DNA from: Sipunculus nudus
Taxonomy: Eukaryota > Annelida > Sipuncula > Golfingiida > Sipunculidae
Length of the DNA: 64,000 nucleotides
Assembly: GCA_026874595.1 (NCBI GenBank)
Contig: CM049306.1
Location: forward strand, 13,041,019-13,105,018
Direction of reading: 5' to 3'
Every line of letters begins with the position of its first letter. Within the stretch, counting starts at the first letter, position 1. This document shows positions 37,101 to 45,729 of this stretch, piece after piece. The notes beneath the pieces were generated by a model that made no database searches, was not told the origin of the DNA, and worked only from the letters and a program-made list of their open reading frames with translations. The translations under genes and the position numbers were made by a program.

Positions 37101-40100
37101 GTTTCAGGCTAGGACATTTTAAAACTAGAATATGGGTAGTCAACAAGCAACTATGTGTATCTGCAGAAATCAGAGTGGCACAGGTGAAGTGAGGCATGGA
37201 TTGAGTGGCAAGGATTAGAGTGAGGTGTGTTGAATATTAGCATGGATGTCTGCAGTGTAAACGTGAATGCAGGTGGTGCCACTTGTCATAAAATCGAGAA
37301 AATTGTCCAGGATGTATAAACACGCAAAATTTCAGGTGGATAAGTCAAACCACTGCTGAGATATGAGTGATTTTATCCCAAGGCAGATAAACAGATGGAC
37401 GCTGTGCATAAGTGGTTGCAGGTGGCGCCACCAGTTTTGCCTATGATTAAGAGCTATGTGAGATCTATACACAAGCAAAATTTTGGCCCAATCGGTCAAA
37501 CAGTTCCCGAGATATGAGCTTGGATGTCTGCAGAGTAAATGTGAATGCAGGTGGCGCCACCTGTCATAAAATCGAGAAAGCTGTCCAGGATGTATGAACC
37601 TGCAAAATTTCAGGTGGATAAGTCAAACCACTTCTGAGAAATGAGTGATTTTATCCAAAGGCAGATGAACAGATGGACACTGTGCATAAGTGGTTGCAGG
37701 TGGCCCACCAGTTTTGCGTATGATAAAGAGCTCCGGGAGATCTATAAACAGGCAAAATTTTGGCCCAACTAGTCAAATGGTTCCCGAGATATGAGCTTGG
37801 ATGTCTGCAGCTTAAATGTGAATGTAGGTGGCGCCACCTGTCATAAAATCAAGAAAGTTGTCCAGGATGTATACACATGCAAAATTTCAGGTGGATCAGT
37901 CCAACCAATGCAGAGATATGAGTGTTTTTATCCCAAGGCAGATGAACAGATGGACGCTGTGCAAACATGGTTGCAGGTGGCGCCACCATTTTTTGTGTAT
38001 GTTATAAAGCTTTCCAAGGGCTACATTTCTTTAGCCTTATTGGTCAAACGGTTTCCTAGATATGTGGGTTTATGCATGGAAACAGAAGCACAAATGGGCG
38101 CTGGGCAGAGAAGAAAGGTCAGAGGTCAACCAAAATGAGGGCTACCCGATATGTATAAACATGCCCAATTTTAGGCTGATGTATCAAATTCCTCTTTAGA
38201 AATAAGCAGGCGCACACAATACAAAAGTCAATGTAGGTGGCACCACTTGTCTTGTAAATGAGAATACCATCAAAGACGCATAGACAGGTCAAAAAATAAG
38301 TCCAATATATCAAACTTCTCCAGAGTTTGATTCAATGGGCTGACAAGGCTCAGGTGAGTAAGGCAGTTGCCCCCGAGGGACCTGCGACAAATTTCTGCCT
38401 CAAGCTACTGCACTGAGTGAACTTTTGACCTGTACCTTGCTGCACTGAGTGAACTCTTGACCTGTTGCATAATCTGACACAGCTGGCAGTCTGCCAAAGC
38501 TATAAATAGATTCAGGCTGAAGTTTGGTGCCAAATATGATGCAGTGAGCAGTCTGCCAAAGCTATAAATAGAATGCAGCTACTGCACTGATTGAACTCTT
38601 GATCTTTACCTGGCTGCACTTCTTCCAATCCTGGCACGATGCCAAAACTATTTATAGAGCTGACATCTTGGCTAATGGCCAACATCAAGGCACTAGCAAT
38701 CTGCCAATGGTAAACCAAGTGCTGCCATCTGTACACAAAAGTGGTCCCTACATGAAATAACTTTGAAATTTATTTTCCCATTACAAAATGCTTTTCAGCT
38801 GACTTTTTATAAAAAAAAAGAAATCAGGAATATATGTAAAATTATTACGGATGCATACTGAATGCAAAATTAAAATACAGATATATCTCATTGATGGCAA
38901 ATTCTTGAATTAAGTTGAGTAGGGATACCAAAAATTTATAATCCACGTACAGTTGTCTTTATATAGCCACAGAGAGTTGAATATCCATGATTTTAACATT
39001 GTCTGGTATGATAAATAACTTAAATCATAAATCGAAATTTTTTAAAAGCTTTTAAAAAAACTTTCTTGTCAATATTAACCAAAGATAACCTGAAACCTAA
39101 ATGTCTAGTGGCATGATGGTGCCAGGCTTGATGTAACAGCATCACACAGCTAACATATATGGTAAAATGACTCAATTCAATCTCCATAATTCAGCCAAAA
39201 ATCATTCATGTGGAACCATTAATGACAATTATTATAAGAATTATTGTAGGGATTATTCTTGTAAAATATTTAACAAACTGGCTTCAGTGGCATCAGTCGA
39301 AAAACTGGTTTATACCTCATATAGGAAGATACAGCAAATTGGCTAAGTTCAGCTTCCCGTAAATCAGCCAAAAAGCACTGTACCAAAACCATTTGAACAA
39401 ACTTGAATTATCAACATCTGAGGATAATTAATGTGTGAGATTTAAGAATTTGGCCCAGTGGTTTTTGAGAAGATCTTTGTATCCACTGAGCTAAAATGGG
39501 CTGTTATGGCATATGACTAAATTCAGCTTCCCATAACTTAGCCAAAAGTCACTGAAAAGAGACCATTTGAACAAACTTCAGAAAGCACTACCCTAGGATC
39601 ATTTCTGTGCGATATTAAACATTTTGGCCATTTGGTTTCAGAGAGAAAGTTTTTTGTAGCCTTTCAGTGAGATACAGGCACTGATGACCCCGTACAAAAA
39701 AGGCCGATGCAGGTGGCGCCACCAATACCTCAATTTCAGATATGACCTATGTGACCAACATTGGCATAAAATTTGGTGATGATAGCTACAGCGGATTTTG
39801 TGATATAAATTTTAATATGCTTTTTGGCACAGTTAACTAAGTTCAACCTCCTGTAACTCGGCCAAAAATCTCCGAACTGGAACCATCAACAAACTTGAGA
39901 AAGATTGTTCCAGGGATCATTTCTTTAAAATATTAGAAAATTTGGCTGGGCAGTTTCGGAGAAGAAGATTTTTAAAGCTTTTTTAGCTTTTTCCCTATAA
40001 AATCTAAGAAAATGCAGTTAGAAAAATAATAAACAAAATCCGATATAGTTTTTTGGATGACTGATTCTTTGCAAAAAATTTGGTGATGCTAGCTCCTGCC

Positions 40101-43100
40101 ATTTTCGAGATAGCTATGGTTAACGTACAGACGCACGACGCCGCACCATCGCATAAGTTCACAGGTTCGCTAATGAAGAAATCAGGCCAAGATGATATCT
40201 ATTAGATAGAAAGGAATACATAATAAACAGAGAAATACACATAATTAATATGTAATACATTTTCTTTATTTGAAGAAAATTAAAATGTTTACCTCTGCAT
40301 CTTGAGACTTTGCTATGTCAACAAGAGTCTTTGCTGCTGGATGAACAATGTCCAGTAATTTCATTATAGTGGCACCATCATTTGATATTGTAGCTTTCCC
40401 TTTGCTATCCACTATGAGCTTGTCCATGCCCCTTGGACCAAGGGTTGTACGGACAGCGTCAACTATGGCCTGGCAGGCATTGATGTTACTGATGAGCTGG
40501 GGCTTTCCCTGCGAGGTGTCTGTGCCCTCTTTCAGGAGGATGATTGGTCCATTCTGAAAAAAATAAGGCATTAACTTACAGACATTGATTCCTCCTTATC
40601 TTCATCTGCAGTGAATAATATTTTTTTTTTTGGTGGCTGTAACTGCCTCCATTTTTTTAATGTATTTTACATTATATACATCTGAGAATCAAATTTTGGT
40701 TTGGGACTGCATGACACAGCGTTTATGTAACTTCCTGTTATTTAGTATCCTGGCAATACCCAGGCCAGGTCTACTGTACCTGCAGGTCTCAGGTGTGTAA
40801 TTATCCCCACTGTTGAGAGTTGGGTTACCAGTATAACATAATGATGCACTTGTTTGTGAGCGAGACATGGCGGAGGGACACAACATTCTCATTGAGCCTG
40901 CAAAGTGCTCACCTTGGGAGGGGGCAGACCGTGAAAAATCCAAGAGGTCCTCCGCTGAGATTTGAACTCAAAATCTTTAAGCTTTAAGGTGTGTGCACTA
41001 CCTCTAAACCACAAGCTGGTTGCCATGATAAGAAGTTGACAAAATAGCCTTTGCCAGGCAGTGGGCATGAAAAAGCAGTGGCAAACATATGATAATCCTA
41101 GGTGTTCATGAATAAGAATTCTCCATCTGCCTGGATGTCACACAAAATTGGTCTCTGAATGACTCAATCATGAATGTTGGTTGCACTATATTTACCGGCA
41201 CTTCAAAAACATGGCAGTCACTATGTTCACACTTCACATCATGAATTTAGAATGTGGTTTGCAATAACAACCATCATATTCACCAAAATTAAAAGAAGCT
41301 TTGAATAATCAATGAATTCAATTAGTCATTTGATTCATCCCAGGGTTTCCGCCAGGGTTGAAAAAGTGTGTCCGTTTTTACTTTGTGACAGGGAGTGAAC
41401 CTAGCGTGGGGGCTTCGCCCCCACGGGGGGAGGGTGTGGGAGGGGGTGTGGAAATTTTACAAAATCAAGGTTGAAAACAACGTTTCTGATGTTCTTTTTC
41501 AGCTTAGTATCACGCCCATGGAAGGCGTAAAAATATACCAGTAAAATATTCGTTAGGCCTTCATGTGATGCAGCATGCACGTACAAGTCGTGTCTCCCTG
41601 ACATATGTGGGCCCACAAACTGGCCTTTTACTTAACTATTCCTTGGAAAGGATTCGCCTAAACATCTGTTTTGGAAACTTGCGCAAACCGAATTGACGAA
41701 GATAAATATAATAAATATAGGGCCTGTTCTGCCCAAGCGATGTCCACGTTTGTTTTTATTATATCGTGCACGCTTCCTGTGTATCCCCAAGCTATTGACC
41801 AATTCAACATACCCCTCCAGGGACTAACGGTTTCCCGCGCTCCCAGATTACCCGCGCCTGGTGCTTACCGCGTGATCTCCGCTGACCGGGTGTTCACGAT
41901 GGGCCCGCACTACAGCCGGCGTTTTGTCGGCTGCTGCAACGCATTCAACGGCCGGCTGCTTTTCTCAAAGTTAAATGACAAAAAATATATATTGCTGTCG
42001 CATGCTTTTACTAAAAATTCGTGCAATATCCTTGAAATTTAGTGTGTTAGGCCTACTTGTTATAGGCCCAACATTTGATTCTGCGAAATCCCTGATTGCG
42101 ATCGTGTCCGAGACGGCCCAATCATTGACCAGCATAACCTGTTTCTGCACGTATGACATTCAGTTGAATTATTCAGAACTTCCTCCGACGCTATTGGCTG
42201 CATTTGCCACAAGTTTTTATTTCAATAGGGAATTCCCTCATGAATATTCGCACATAGAACAGCGCATTCACTACGCTCCGGCCTTTTGAAATTTGTTCGG
42301 TAAAGTCAAGACAAAAGCCCTTTGCATTGTGACCTCGCTGCAAGGCTCGCGGTATGTTAATATGTCAAAGCAGCGATTTCCACAGCGACTGCATGATGAA
42401 AATGATTCACCTTCTTCAAATTTTGAAAAATATATCATCACAACCAAATAAAACACAAATTTAATTTCCATTATCGATAGGTTATCATTTTTACTGACTA
42501 CAGAGACTGAATGTACGGTTGTCGAACGATTAATTATAATATCACACCTTTGGCCGGTAGCGCATGTTCAGGGCCGACATTGTACGTCCGACATCGTACG
42601 TCCACAACCTATGGTTACACAACTGATTACCTTCTCCAGAAAATTAAATGGCGAGACTGCATAAAAACTATTTGCGCAGATGTTGTACATGTATAAGGAA
42701 TCTTTTTACTGATCTATTCTTTTCAAAGTTTTTCAGACATTGCATTGTCAGGACAGTGACTGAGTGGCACCGAACAGGCGACGGGGGCGCGCAAATCTGA
42801 TACATAGTTTGAAGATGATGAAGACAGCACGACACTCGTGCTTGAGTTATTATTAAGCTCTCTCAGCCTCTTTGGCTGGGGGAATTTTTAATGACCCTCG
42901 CGGGGGAAAGAGTCTGTTTACCGGCCTAAATTTTAGGGTCGCGGAAACCCTGCATCCACTTACATGGCACAGAATTTGTACTGGCCTTCCGTAAAATTTC
43001 CAGCTTCAAGCCACATGCATATTCACGATAGTTGATACACATTACACACTGTTTTTTATCTGGGAAAATGTTGAAAAAAGTTCAAAGAACTTGCTTTTAC

Positions 43101-44726
43101 AAAGGTTACATTGGTTTAACACTGTATGTTCATTAACTATGGCAAACGTGATCAATATATCACAGTGGCCAACTCTAAAGAACAAACAAGGACACAGGCT
43201 GTACAGCTCAGGCAGTCTAGAACAGATTACCAGTGCCTCCTGATTCCCTGATTGATCTACCACTGCTGTAACACTAACATATACATTATCAGGTATAGCC
43301 AGCTGACTAGCAGTGGTTTATAGAAGACAGCAACAATACCTGAATGCTTAAGTGGTACAGTGCTGTTATAATACAAATAATATCATTATGTATACACTTT
43401 TAATGGTGAATCTGGAAACAAGCCAGGAACATTAAGTTTAAATTATCTGCATAATTTAATCTGCACACAGTGCCCCACACACACATGCATACAGAATTTG
43501 TTTAACTGTTACTACTCAAGAAATGGATCTTTATATTATTTTGGTAACAGTGCAATACAAGTGACTAGCTATAGTATGTACAGCAGTCATCTGAGGAACA
43601 TATGATGTCCTATAACCAAGTTGTGTGTCGAGACACACAATTAGGCTATTTAGTCTAATAAAGTGCAGGATTGGATTAACAACAGGGTCCCCCATCTCTG
43701 TCATGGTGTAAGTGGTTCGGACCATTTTCCACATGTGAAATGTAACAGAAAATTGCTGTAGTGAAATACACCTGGAATTTTATATTTGCCTCTAAAGTCA
43801 ACCCAGGTAGGCCAGAGGGCTTGTCTGCTCAGCCATTGCCAGCGGTGACGCTGCAGCCCTGGGCAACCCCCTCACCCGCCTGTGAAAGGGCTGCTCTGAT
43901 TTACTGGAAGTTTCCTCTGACTTTTTGCCCAGGAACATGCAAGGGGCTGGCATATTTGTCAATACACCGCCCTGGCATCGTTCTTTATATTACCTGTTTC
44001 CGCAAAAGGTCGCGTAGAACCCAAGGGACAAGACAGTCACCAGACAAGAATTTAGGTAGGTCACTTATATTGCACTATTACCATTCTTATTGTAAACTAC
44101 TATGAGCCATCAAATGATAAAATAATATAAAAAAGTGCACTTTACTATATTTATTTAGTAGTAAACAGAAATATGCAGATTGCAAAAAAGAAACATCAGC
44201 TACACTGACAAACAAAGAACTTATTTTGATTTGAAATAAATTCAATCCAATCATGAAAAATTCAATTATTTATAAATATTATTTATTACTGATTATTTAT
44301 ACTGGTTTTCGTACAAAAACTAAATATTTAGAAATAATTGATTATTGAAACAAGTAAAAGAAGTATCAGTTCAGGGCTTTAAAAACTTGCTGGAAAAGTC
44401 AAAGGTGATAGCGAAATGATAGAAACAACAAAACATTCCAATGATAACTTCAATATTTCGTTTTCTTTTCCGATTTATTCACGTAGCAACATGCTTTGGC
44501 ATGCAGAGTAACCGTATTCGAGAATATTCCCGTCCGTCTGACAGGCGATAACAGGTGAAAATACGGAGGCTTTGTTGCACAGCAAGATATATAATGCTGA
44601 AAGTTGGGGTGAAATATTATTAGAATAAACTGTTACAATAAATGGGCTTTCCATCTCAGGCATCTACTTTGTTCTACATGAATGGATGGTAATGATATCA
44701 GCAGATCAGCAACAGTGACTTACCAT
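16670..44726 (-). CDS. CCT7: CCT7, chaperonin TCP-1 subunit eta, complete (11 coding exons)
   Basis: Exons in transcript order (complement): 44724-44726, 40293-40553, 28794-28919, 28317-28369, 27689-27860, 22700-22864, 22005-22138, 20009-20161, 18689-18840, 18150-18338, 16670-16878. They total 1617 nt, or 538 aa plus stop, against 543 aa in human. CCT7 is one of eight paralogous subunits of the cytosolic TRiC/CCT ring, which folds actin, tubulin and WD-repeat proteins with ATP. Visible family blocks are [38 protein letters not shown], the phosphate-binding and catalytic GDGTT (start of exon 3), [76 protein letters not shown] and [16 protein letters not shown], ending in the short basic tail AGRGRGRPM. 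All splice borders are GT-AG and in frame. The introns are swollen with repeats; the largest (28920-40292) is 11.4 kb. Confidence 0.97.
17140..17332 (+). repeat. Structured ~190-bp family, copy 1
   Basis: In CCT7 intron 10. Stem 1 is GTTCC (17150-17154) with GGAAC (17196-17200). The 3' hairpin has outer stem CCACCGCT (17277-17284) with AGTGGTGG (17325-17332, one G-T pair), conserved GTAACAC and CAGCTGACT in the internal loop, and inner stem GTCGC/GCGAC. Confidence 0.75.
18150..18338 (-). CDS. CCT7: CCT7 exon 10
   Basis: [20 protein letters not shown] through [18 protein letters not shown] and HAQ. It carries the GGG nucleotide-binding turn and the NAG motif of the C-terminal equatorial domain. 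Donor GTAAGT, acceptor ATGTTTCAG. Confidence 0.97.
18689..18840 (-). CDS. CCT7: CCT7 exon 9
   Basis: [20 protein letters not shown] through [14 protein letters not shown]. Donor GTGGGT, acceptor CTGTTTCAG. Confidence 0.97.
19050..19240 (+). repeat. Structured ~190-bp family, copy 2
   Basis: In CCT7 intron 8. Stem 1 GTTCC (19059-19063) with GGAAC (19106-19110). Outer stem CCAGTGC (19185-19191) with GCACTGG (19234-19240); inner stem CACCC/GGGTG; loop motifs GTAACAC and CAGCTGACA. Confidence 0.75.
20009..20161 (-). CDS. CCT7: CCT7 exon 8
   Basis: [20 protein letters not shown] through [10 protein letters not shown], with split codons at both ends. Donor GTAAAC, acceptor GCTGCAG. Confidence 0.97.
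20285..21660 (+). repeat. Repeat family B, copy 1
   Basis: It starts AACAAGGCCTACAGGCCTAA, has degenerate internal units (AACTCGGCCAAAAATCACTG; GGAGAAGAAGAT; TTTGGTGATGATAGCTCC) and ends near CATCGCATAAGCTCACAGG. The same order recurs at 36950-40170, where it is interrupted. Lies in CCT7 intron 7. Confidence 0.65.
22005..22138 (-). CDS. CCT7: CCT7 exon 7
   Basis: [20 protein letters not shown] through [15 protein letters not shown], with the R codon split into exon 8. Donor GTGAGG, acceptor CTTTCAG. Confidence 0.97.
22700..22864 (-). CDS. CCT7: CCT7 exon 6
   Basis: 55 codons, [20 protein letters not shown] through [17 protein letters not shown]; the [17 protein letters not shown] block is diagnostic of the eta subunit's apical domain. 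Donor GTAAAG, acceptor TTGTAG. Confidence 0.97.
23008..24606 (+). mobile_element. Repeat family C, copy with both ends
   Basis: The 5' end is ACAAGGGACCCATGGGTCAC then ATCGCTCAGCTGA; the 3' end is GACTATACTTCAGATGACTT, ATAGTCAGCTGAGC and then TAAA. A run of 25 G lies at 23719-23743. Lies in CCT7 intron 5. Confidence 0.65.
24607..25133 (+). repeat. Repeat family C, 3' part duplicated in tandem
   Basis: About 520 bp repeats the 3' third of the preceding copy (same order from TTTTTGGTA...AATTAAATTTTAAT to ATAGTCAGCTGAGCTAAAAA), with no 5' end of its own. Confidence 0.65.
25390..26113. repeat. Possible MITE with imperfect inverted ends
   Basis: The left side, ACAGCAGAACAGA...TTCGTGA, resembles the complement of the right side, TCACAAAAATTTCTGGTTCT then ACAG. 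Internal CATGTAATTTTxGCG segments also occur in both orientations. Edges and identity are tentative. Confidence 0.3.
26422..27572 (+). repeat. ~150-bp tandem array, about 7 units, with hairpin start
   Basis: It opens with GTCCCCC...CCGCGG...GGGGGAC (26424-26449) and closes with AGGGGGACATTA (about 27565). Each unit has CTTTCCTAAATATTATCC, TCATTCAAATTTTGGTCAGT, GCTTACCTTGGTTGGGATTG and a CTGTCTGTCTGTC tract. Lies in CCT7 intron 5. The overlapping ORFs here are products of the periodicity, not genes. Confidence 0.85.
27689..27860 (-). CDS. CCT7: CCT7 exon 5
   Basis: 172 bp, from [18 protein letters not shown] through [20 protein letters not shown] to [13 protein letters not shown]. Acceptor CTTCTTTCAG, donor GTATGG. 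Confidence 0.97.
28041..28170. repeat. (TA)n microsatellite
   Basis: An almost uninterrupted TA dinucleotide run with a few TAAATA interruptions near its start, in CCT7 intron 4 about 150 bp from exon 4. Confidence 0.95.
28317..28369 (-). CDS. CCT7: CCT7 exon 4
   Basis: 53 bp encoding [17 protein letters not shown] plus two bases of the next codon. Acceptor TTTTTTTTCAG, donor GTAAGG. Conserved in position with the human sequence between the LAVNKIKEIAV and VEQRKLLEK blocks. Confidence 0.93.
28794..28919 (-). CDS. CCT7: CCT7 exon 3
   Basis: 42 codons, [20 protein letters not shown] through [16 protein letters not shown]. It carries the GDGTT loop, whose Asp is the catalytic residue of group II chaperonins. 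Donor GTAATT; acceptor CTTTTACAG. Confidence 0.97.
29318..29580 (+). repeat. Repeat family C 5' end
   Basis: ACAAGGGACCCATGGGTCAC then GGCGCTCAGCTGA at 29318-29352, with no matching 3' end before other insertions begin. It is probably the left end of an element broken by the next features. Confidence 0.5.
29581..30108 (-). pseudogene. Non-LTR retrotransposon endonuclease fragment
   Basis: The - strand encodes 175 residues with the hallmarks of an EEP/AP-type endonuclease: [16 protein letters not shown], then [12 protein letters not shown] and [14 protein letters not shown] and the later SDH are active-site motifs of LINE endonucleases. Only this segment remains; no reverse transcriptase is seen and the N-terminal half is missing, so it is a dead remnant. 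Downstream on + (30168-30188) is a run of 21 G. The clade cannot be told from this piece. Confidence 0.7.
30424..33318 (+). repeat. ~337-bp tandem array (about 8 units) with family C-like ends
   Basis: The opening is ACAAGTGACCCATGGGTCAT then GATGCTCAGCTGA; the close is GCTATAGCTCAGCATTACTG, AAAGTCAGCTGAGC and TAAAA. Anchors of the type TCTCAAAAATAGAG recur near 30571, 30911, 31252, 31585, 31916, 32253, 32596 and 32931. Most units hold a CAGGTGGCGCCACC-like palindrome followed by AGTCTGCAGAAACTGATG. Lies in CCT7 intron 2. Confidence 0.85.
33319..35893 (+). mobile_element. Repeat family C, internal and 3' segments
   Basis: Two partial runs of family C sequence, ending with CACGACTATAGCTCAGACGA, CTTACAGTCAGCTGAGC and TAAAA near 35893. 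G runs lie at 33714-33728 and 35042-35054. From about 34200 on, the sequence is the inverted counterpart of 12488-14385. Confidence 0.65.
36398..36586 (+). repeat. Structured ~190-bp family, copy 3
   Basis: Stem 1 GTTC (36402-36405) with GAAC (36450-36453). Outer stem CCACAGCT (36531-36538) with AGCTGTGG (36579-36586), perfect; inner stems CTGG/CCAG and CGTCC/GGATG (one G-T pair); loop motifs GTAACACTG and CAGCTGACT. In CCT7 intron 2. Confidence 0.75.
37125..38330 (-). mobile_element. Helitron-like element, inverted copy of the 6.5-8 kb family
   Basis: CTAG at 37125-37128 is followed by AATATGGGTAGTCAACAAGC, the complement of the 7920-7959 terminus with mutated stem bases. Internal units include CAGGTGGCGCCACC palindromes (37421, 37550, 37827, 37976 and variants). 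The stretch around 37976-38125 matches the complement of 6670-6826. Confidence 0.6.
38330..38760. repeat. Short direct repeats
   Basis: GCAGTCTGCCAAAGCTATAA recurs near 38486 and 38548, and CTGCACTGAGTGAAC-type phrases recur three times. No gene. Confidence 0.5.
40293..40553 (-). CDS. CCT7: CCT7 exon 2
   Basis: 87 codons in phase 0, with acceptor TTTTTTTTCAG and donor GTAAAC. It covers [17 protein letters not shown] through [18 protein letters not shown] to SQDAE, containing the equatorial-domain ATP-binding residues TTLGPRG and NDGATI. Confidence 0.97.
40690..41028 (-). mobile_element. tRNA-derived SINE
   Basis: On the - strand the head reads GCTTGTGGTTTAGAGGTAGT followed by GCACAC; TTTAGAGGTAGTG resembles a Pol III A box (complement 40995-41009), and GAGTTCAAATCTC (complement 40957-40969) resembles a B box. 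A tRNA-unrelated body of about 260 bp follows, including CTGCAGGTACAGTAGACCTG. Lies in CCT7 intron 1 in the same orientation as the gene. The 3' limit is approximate. Confidence 0.65.
41341..42952. mobile_element. Non-autonomous DNA transposon with 5-bp target duplication
   Basis: The ends are CAGGGTTTCCGC at 41341 and GCGGAAACCCTG at 42952, a 12-bp perfect inverted repeat, flanked by the direct repeat CATCC at 41336-41340 and 42953-42957. Just inside the left end, GTGGGGGCTTCGCCCCCAC forms a strong hairpin. It is GC-richer than the surrounding intron. No transposase was recognised in the ORFs inside it. Superfamily not assigned. Confidence 0.75.
43122..43317 (+). repeat. Structured ~190-bp family, copy 4
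   Basis: Stem 1 TGTTC (43127-43131) with GAACA (43180-43184). A small inner stem GTGAT (43148-43152) pairs with ATCAC (43159-43163). Outer stem ACCACTGCT (43259-43267) with AGCAGTGGT (43309-43317), perfect; inner stem TATAC/GTATA; loop motifs GTAACACT and CAGCTGACT. In CCT7 intron 1. Confidence 0.75.
44724..44726 (-). CDS. CCT7: CCT7 coding exon 1 (ATG only)
   Basis: On the - strand, AAAAACATG is followed immediately by the donor GTAAGTCACT. Only the initiator codon is coding here; exon 2 then begins [10 protein letters not shown], so the N terminus [11 protein letters not shown] matches the family length. No in-frame ATG is available within exon 2 before the conserved block. Confidence 0.85.
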
Positions 44727-45400
44727 GTTTTTGCCGGCTTCTGTCACTACCCTGGTCTCGTGCGATCTCGTCGAATGTGTACCAGCGAGTTTATCACAAA
44801 TAATTTTGCGAAACGACACGAAGCGCCATCTACTGCTCTACAGAATTATTAACACCACGTTTGTGATTATTTTGATAATAATGAAAAATCAGACGGGTAA
44901 TGACAAAATCTGCATTTTTCGTCTTTTTAAAGGGTTAGGAGGACAGAAATATTTGAAACACATGAATGAGCTAGTGTTGATCTGTATACATTTACATCTC
45001 ATATTCATGGTTTATTATTTTTTCCTGCGTTTTTTAAATTTAAGTTATAACTTTATTTTACTTGAATTTACCTGTTTAAAATATTCCAAGCAGCGCTTGA
45101 CAAGAGACGGCTACAATTTGCGGAACGTTTCGTGAAAATTAAAGTATTCAAACAAACAAATAAAAATCTATGAATAAAAATTGATTAGCATCTAAATTAA
45201 CTTAGATCTCTAAATACATGTGGAGCACGCGTCTTATTAGTATTTTAAATAGGCCTATAAAACATGTTACGTTTATGTCCCATCCTTATTTTGATATTGT
45301 TTTTTATTTTTTTCGTCAGAAGTTTTTTAAGTGAAAGGAGTTTACGCTATAAAAAGTGAATATATTATTATTATTATCATTATTTAATGACGTATTTTAG
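44727..45400 (-). promoter_or_regulatory. CCT7: CCT7 5' UTR and promoter region (position inferred)
   Basis: The sequence upstream of the CCT7 ATG on the - strand contains the 5' UTR (ending GAAGCCGGCAAAAACATG). I see no convincing TATA box at a fixed distance, and the transcription start cannot be set from sequence alone. Confidence 0.3.
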
Positions 45401-45503
45401 GACATTGTTCAACGTCAGATTCACTTCAAATGCTTCATGAAAATACAGTCTTCCTGTCAGAATTATTGCCATCTCGGGCAAGCGCAAGGGTCAGATATAA
45501 GAA

Positions 45504-45724
45504 GCGGATCCGGGGGGGGGGGGGGGGGCGGAGGGGTGTCCAGGGGGACCGGACCCCCCCCCCCCTTTTCCTGTCTCCGCAAACTTTTTTCCAAGGGCTT
45601 CAGACCAAATTTTACGGCCTGGACCCCCCTTCCCTTTCACAGACCTTGGGAAATTCTTTTACGAATTTTATGAGTCCATCTTGGTTGGAACCCCCCCCCT
45701 TTTTTTTCTGAATCTTAGATCCGC
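45504..45724. repeat. Short MITE-like element with poly-G/poly-C
   Basis: GCGGATC at the left and GATCCGC at the right form a short inverted repeat around G/C homopolymers (G run 45512-45528; several C runs). ORFs through it encode poly-Gly/Pro and are artefacts. Confidence 0.4.
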
Positions 45725-45729
45725 CCCTC

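Larger units (their letters stand above)
36950..40170 (+). repeat. Repeat family B, copy 2 (interrupted)
   Basis: The left part, 36950-37124, matches 20290-20465; the right part, about 39150-40170, matches 21190-21660 and 20540-20770 (GGCCAAAAATC units, TTTGGTGATGATAGCTACAG, CATCGCATAAGTTCACAGG). Between them sits the inverted Helitron-like copy 37125-38330 plus other sequence. Confidence 0.6.

Noticed and set aside
40950..41028. Functional tRNA gene
   Set aside because: A- and B-box-like sequences are present but no closed acceptor stem or clear anticodon arm; it is attached to a longer SINE body.
41671..42289. Possible transposase in the 41.3-43.0 kb element
   Set aside because: The 123- and 104-codon frames overlap, lack any recognisable DDE or zinc-finger motif, and show no splice support.
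45430..45711. Gly/Pro-rich protein frames
   Set aside because: Created by poly-G and poly-C runs of a MITE-like repeat.
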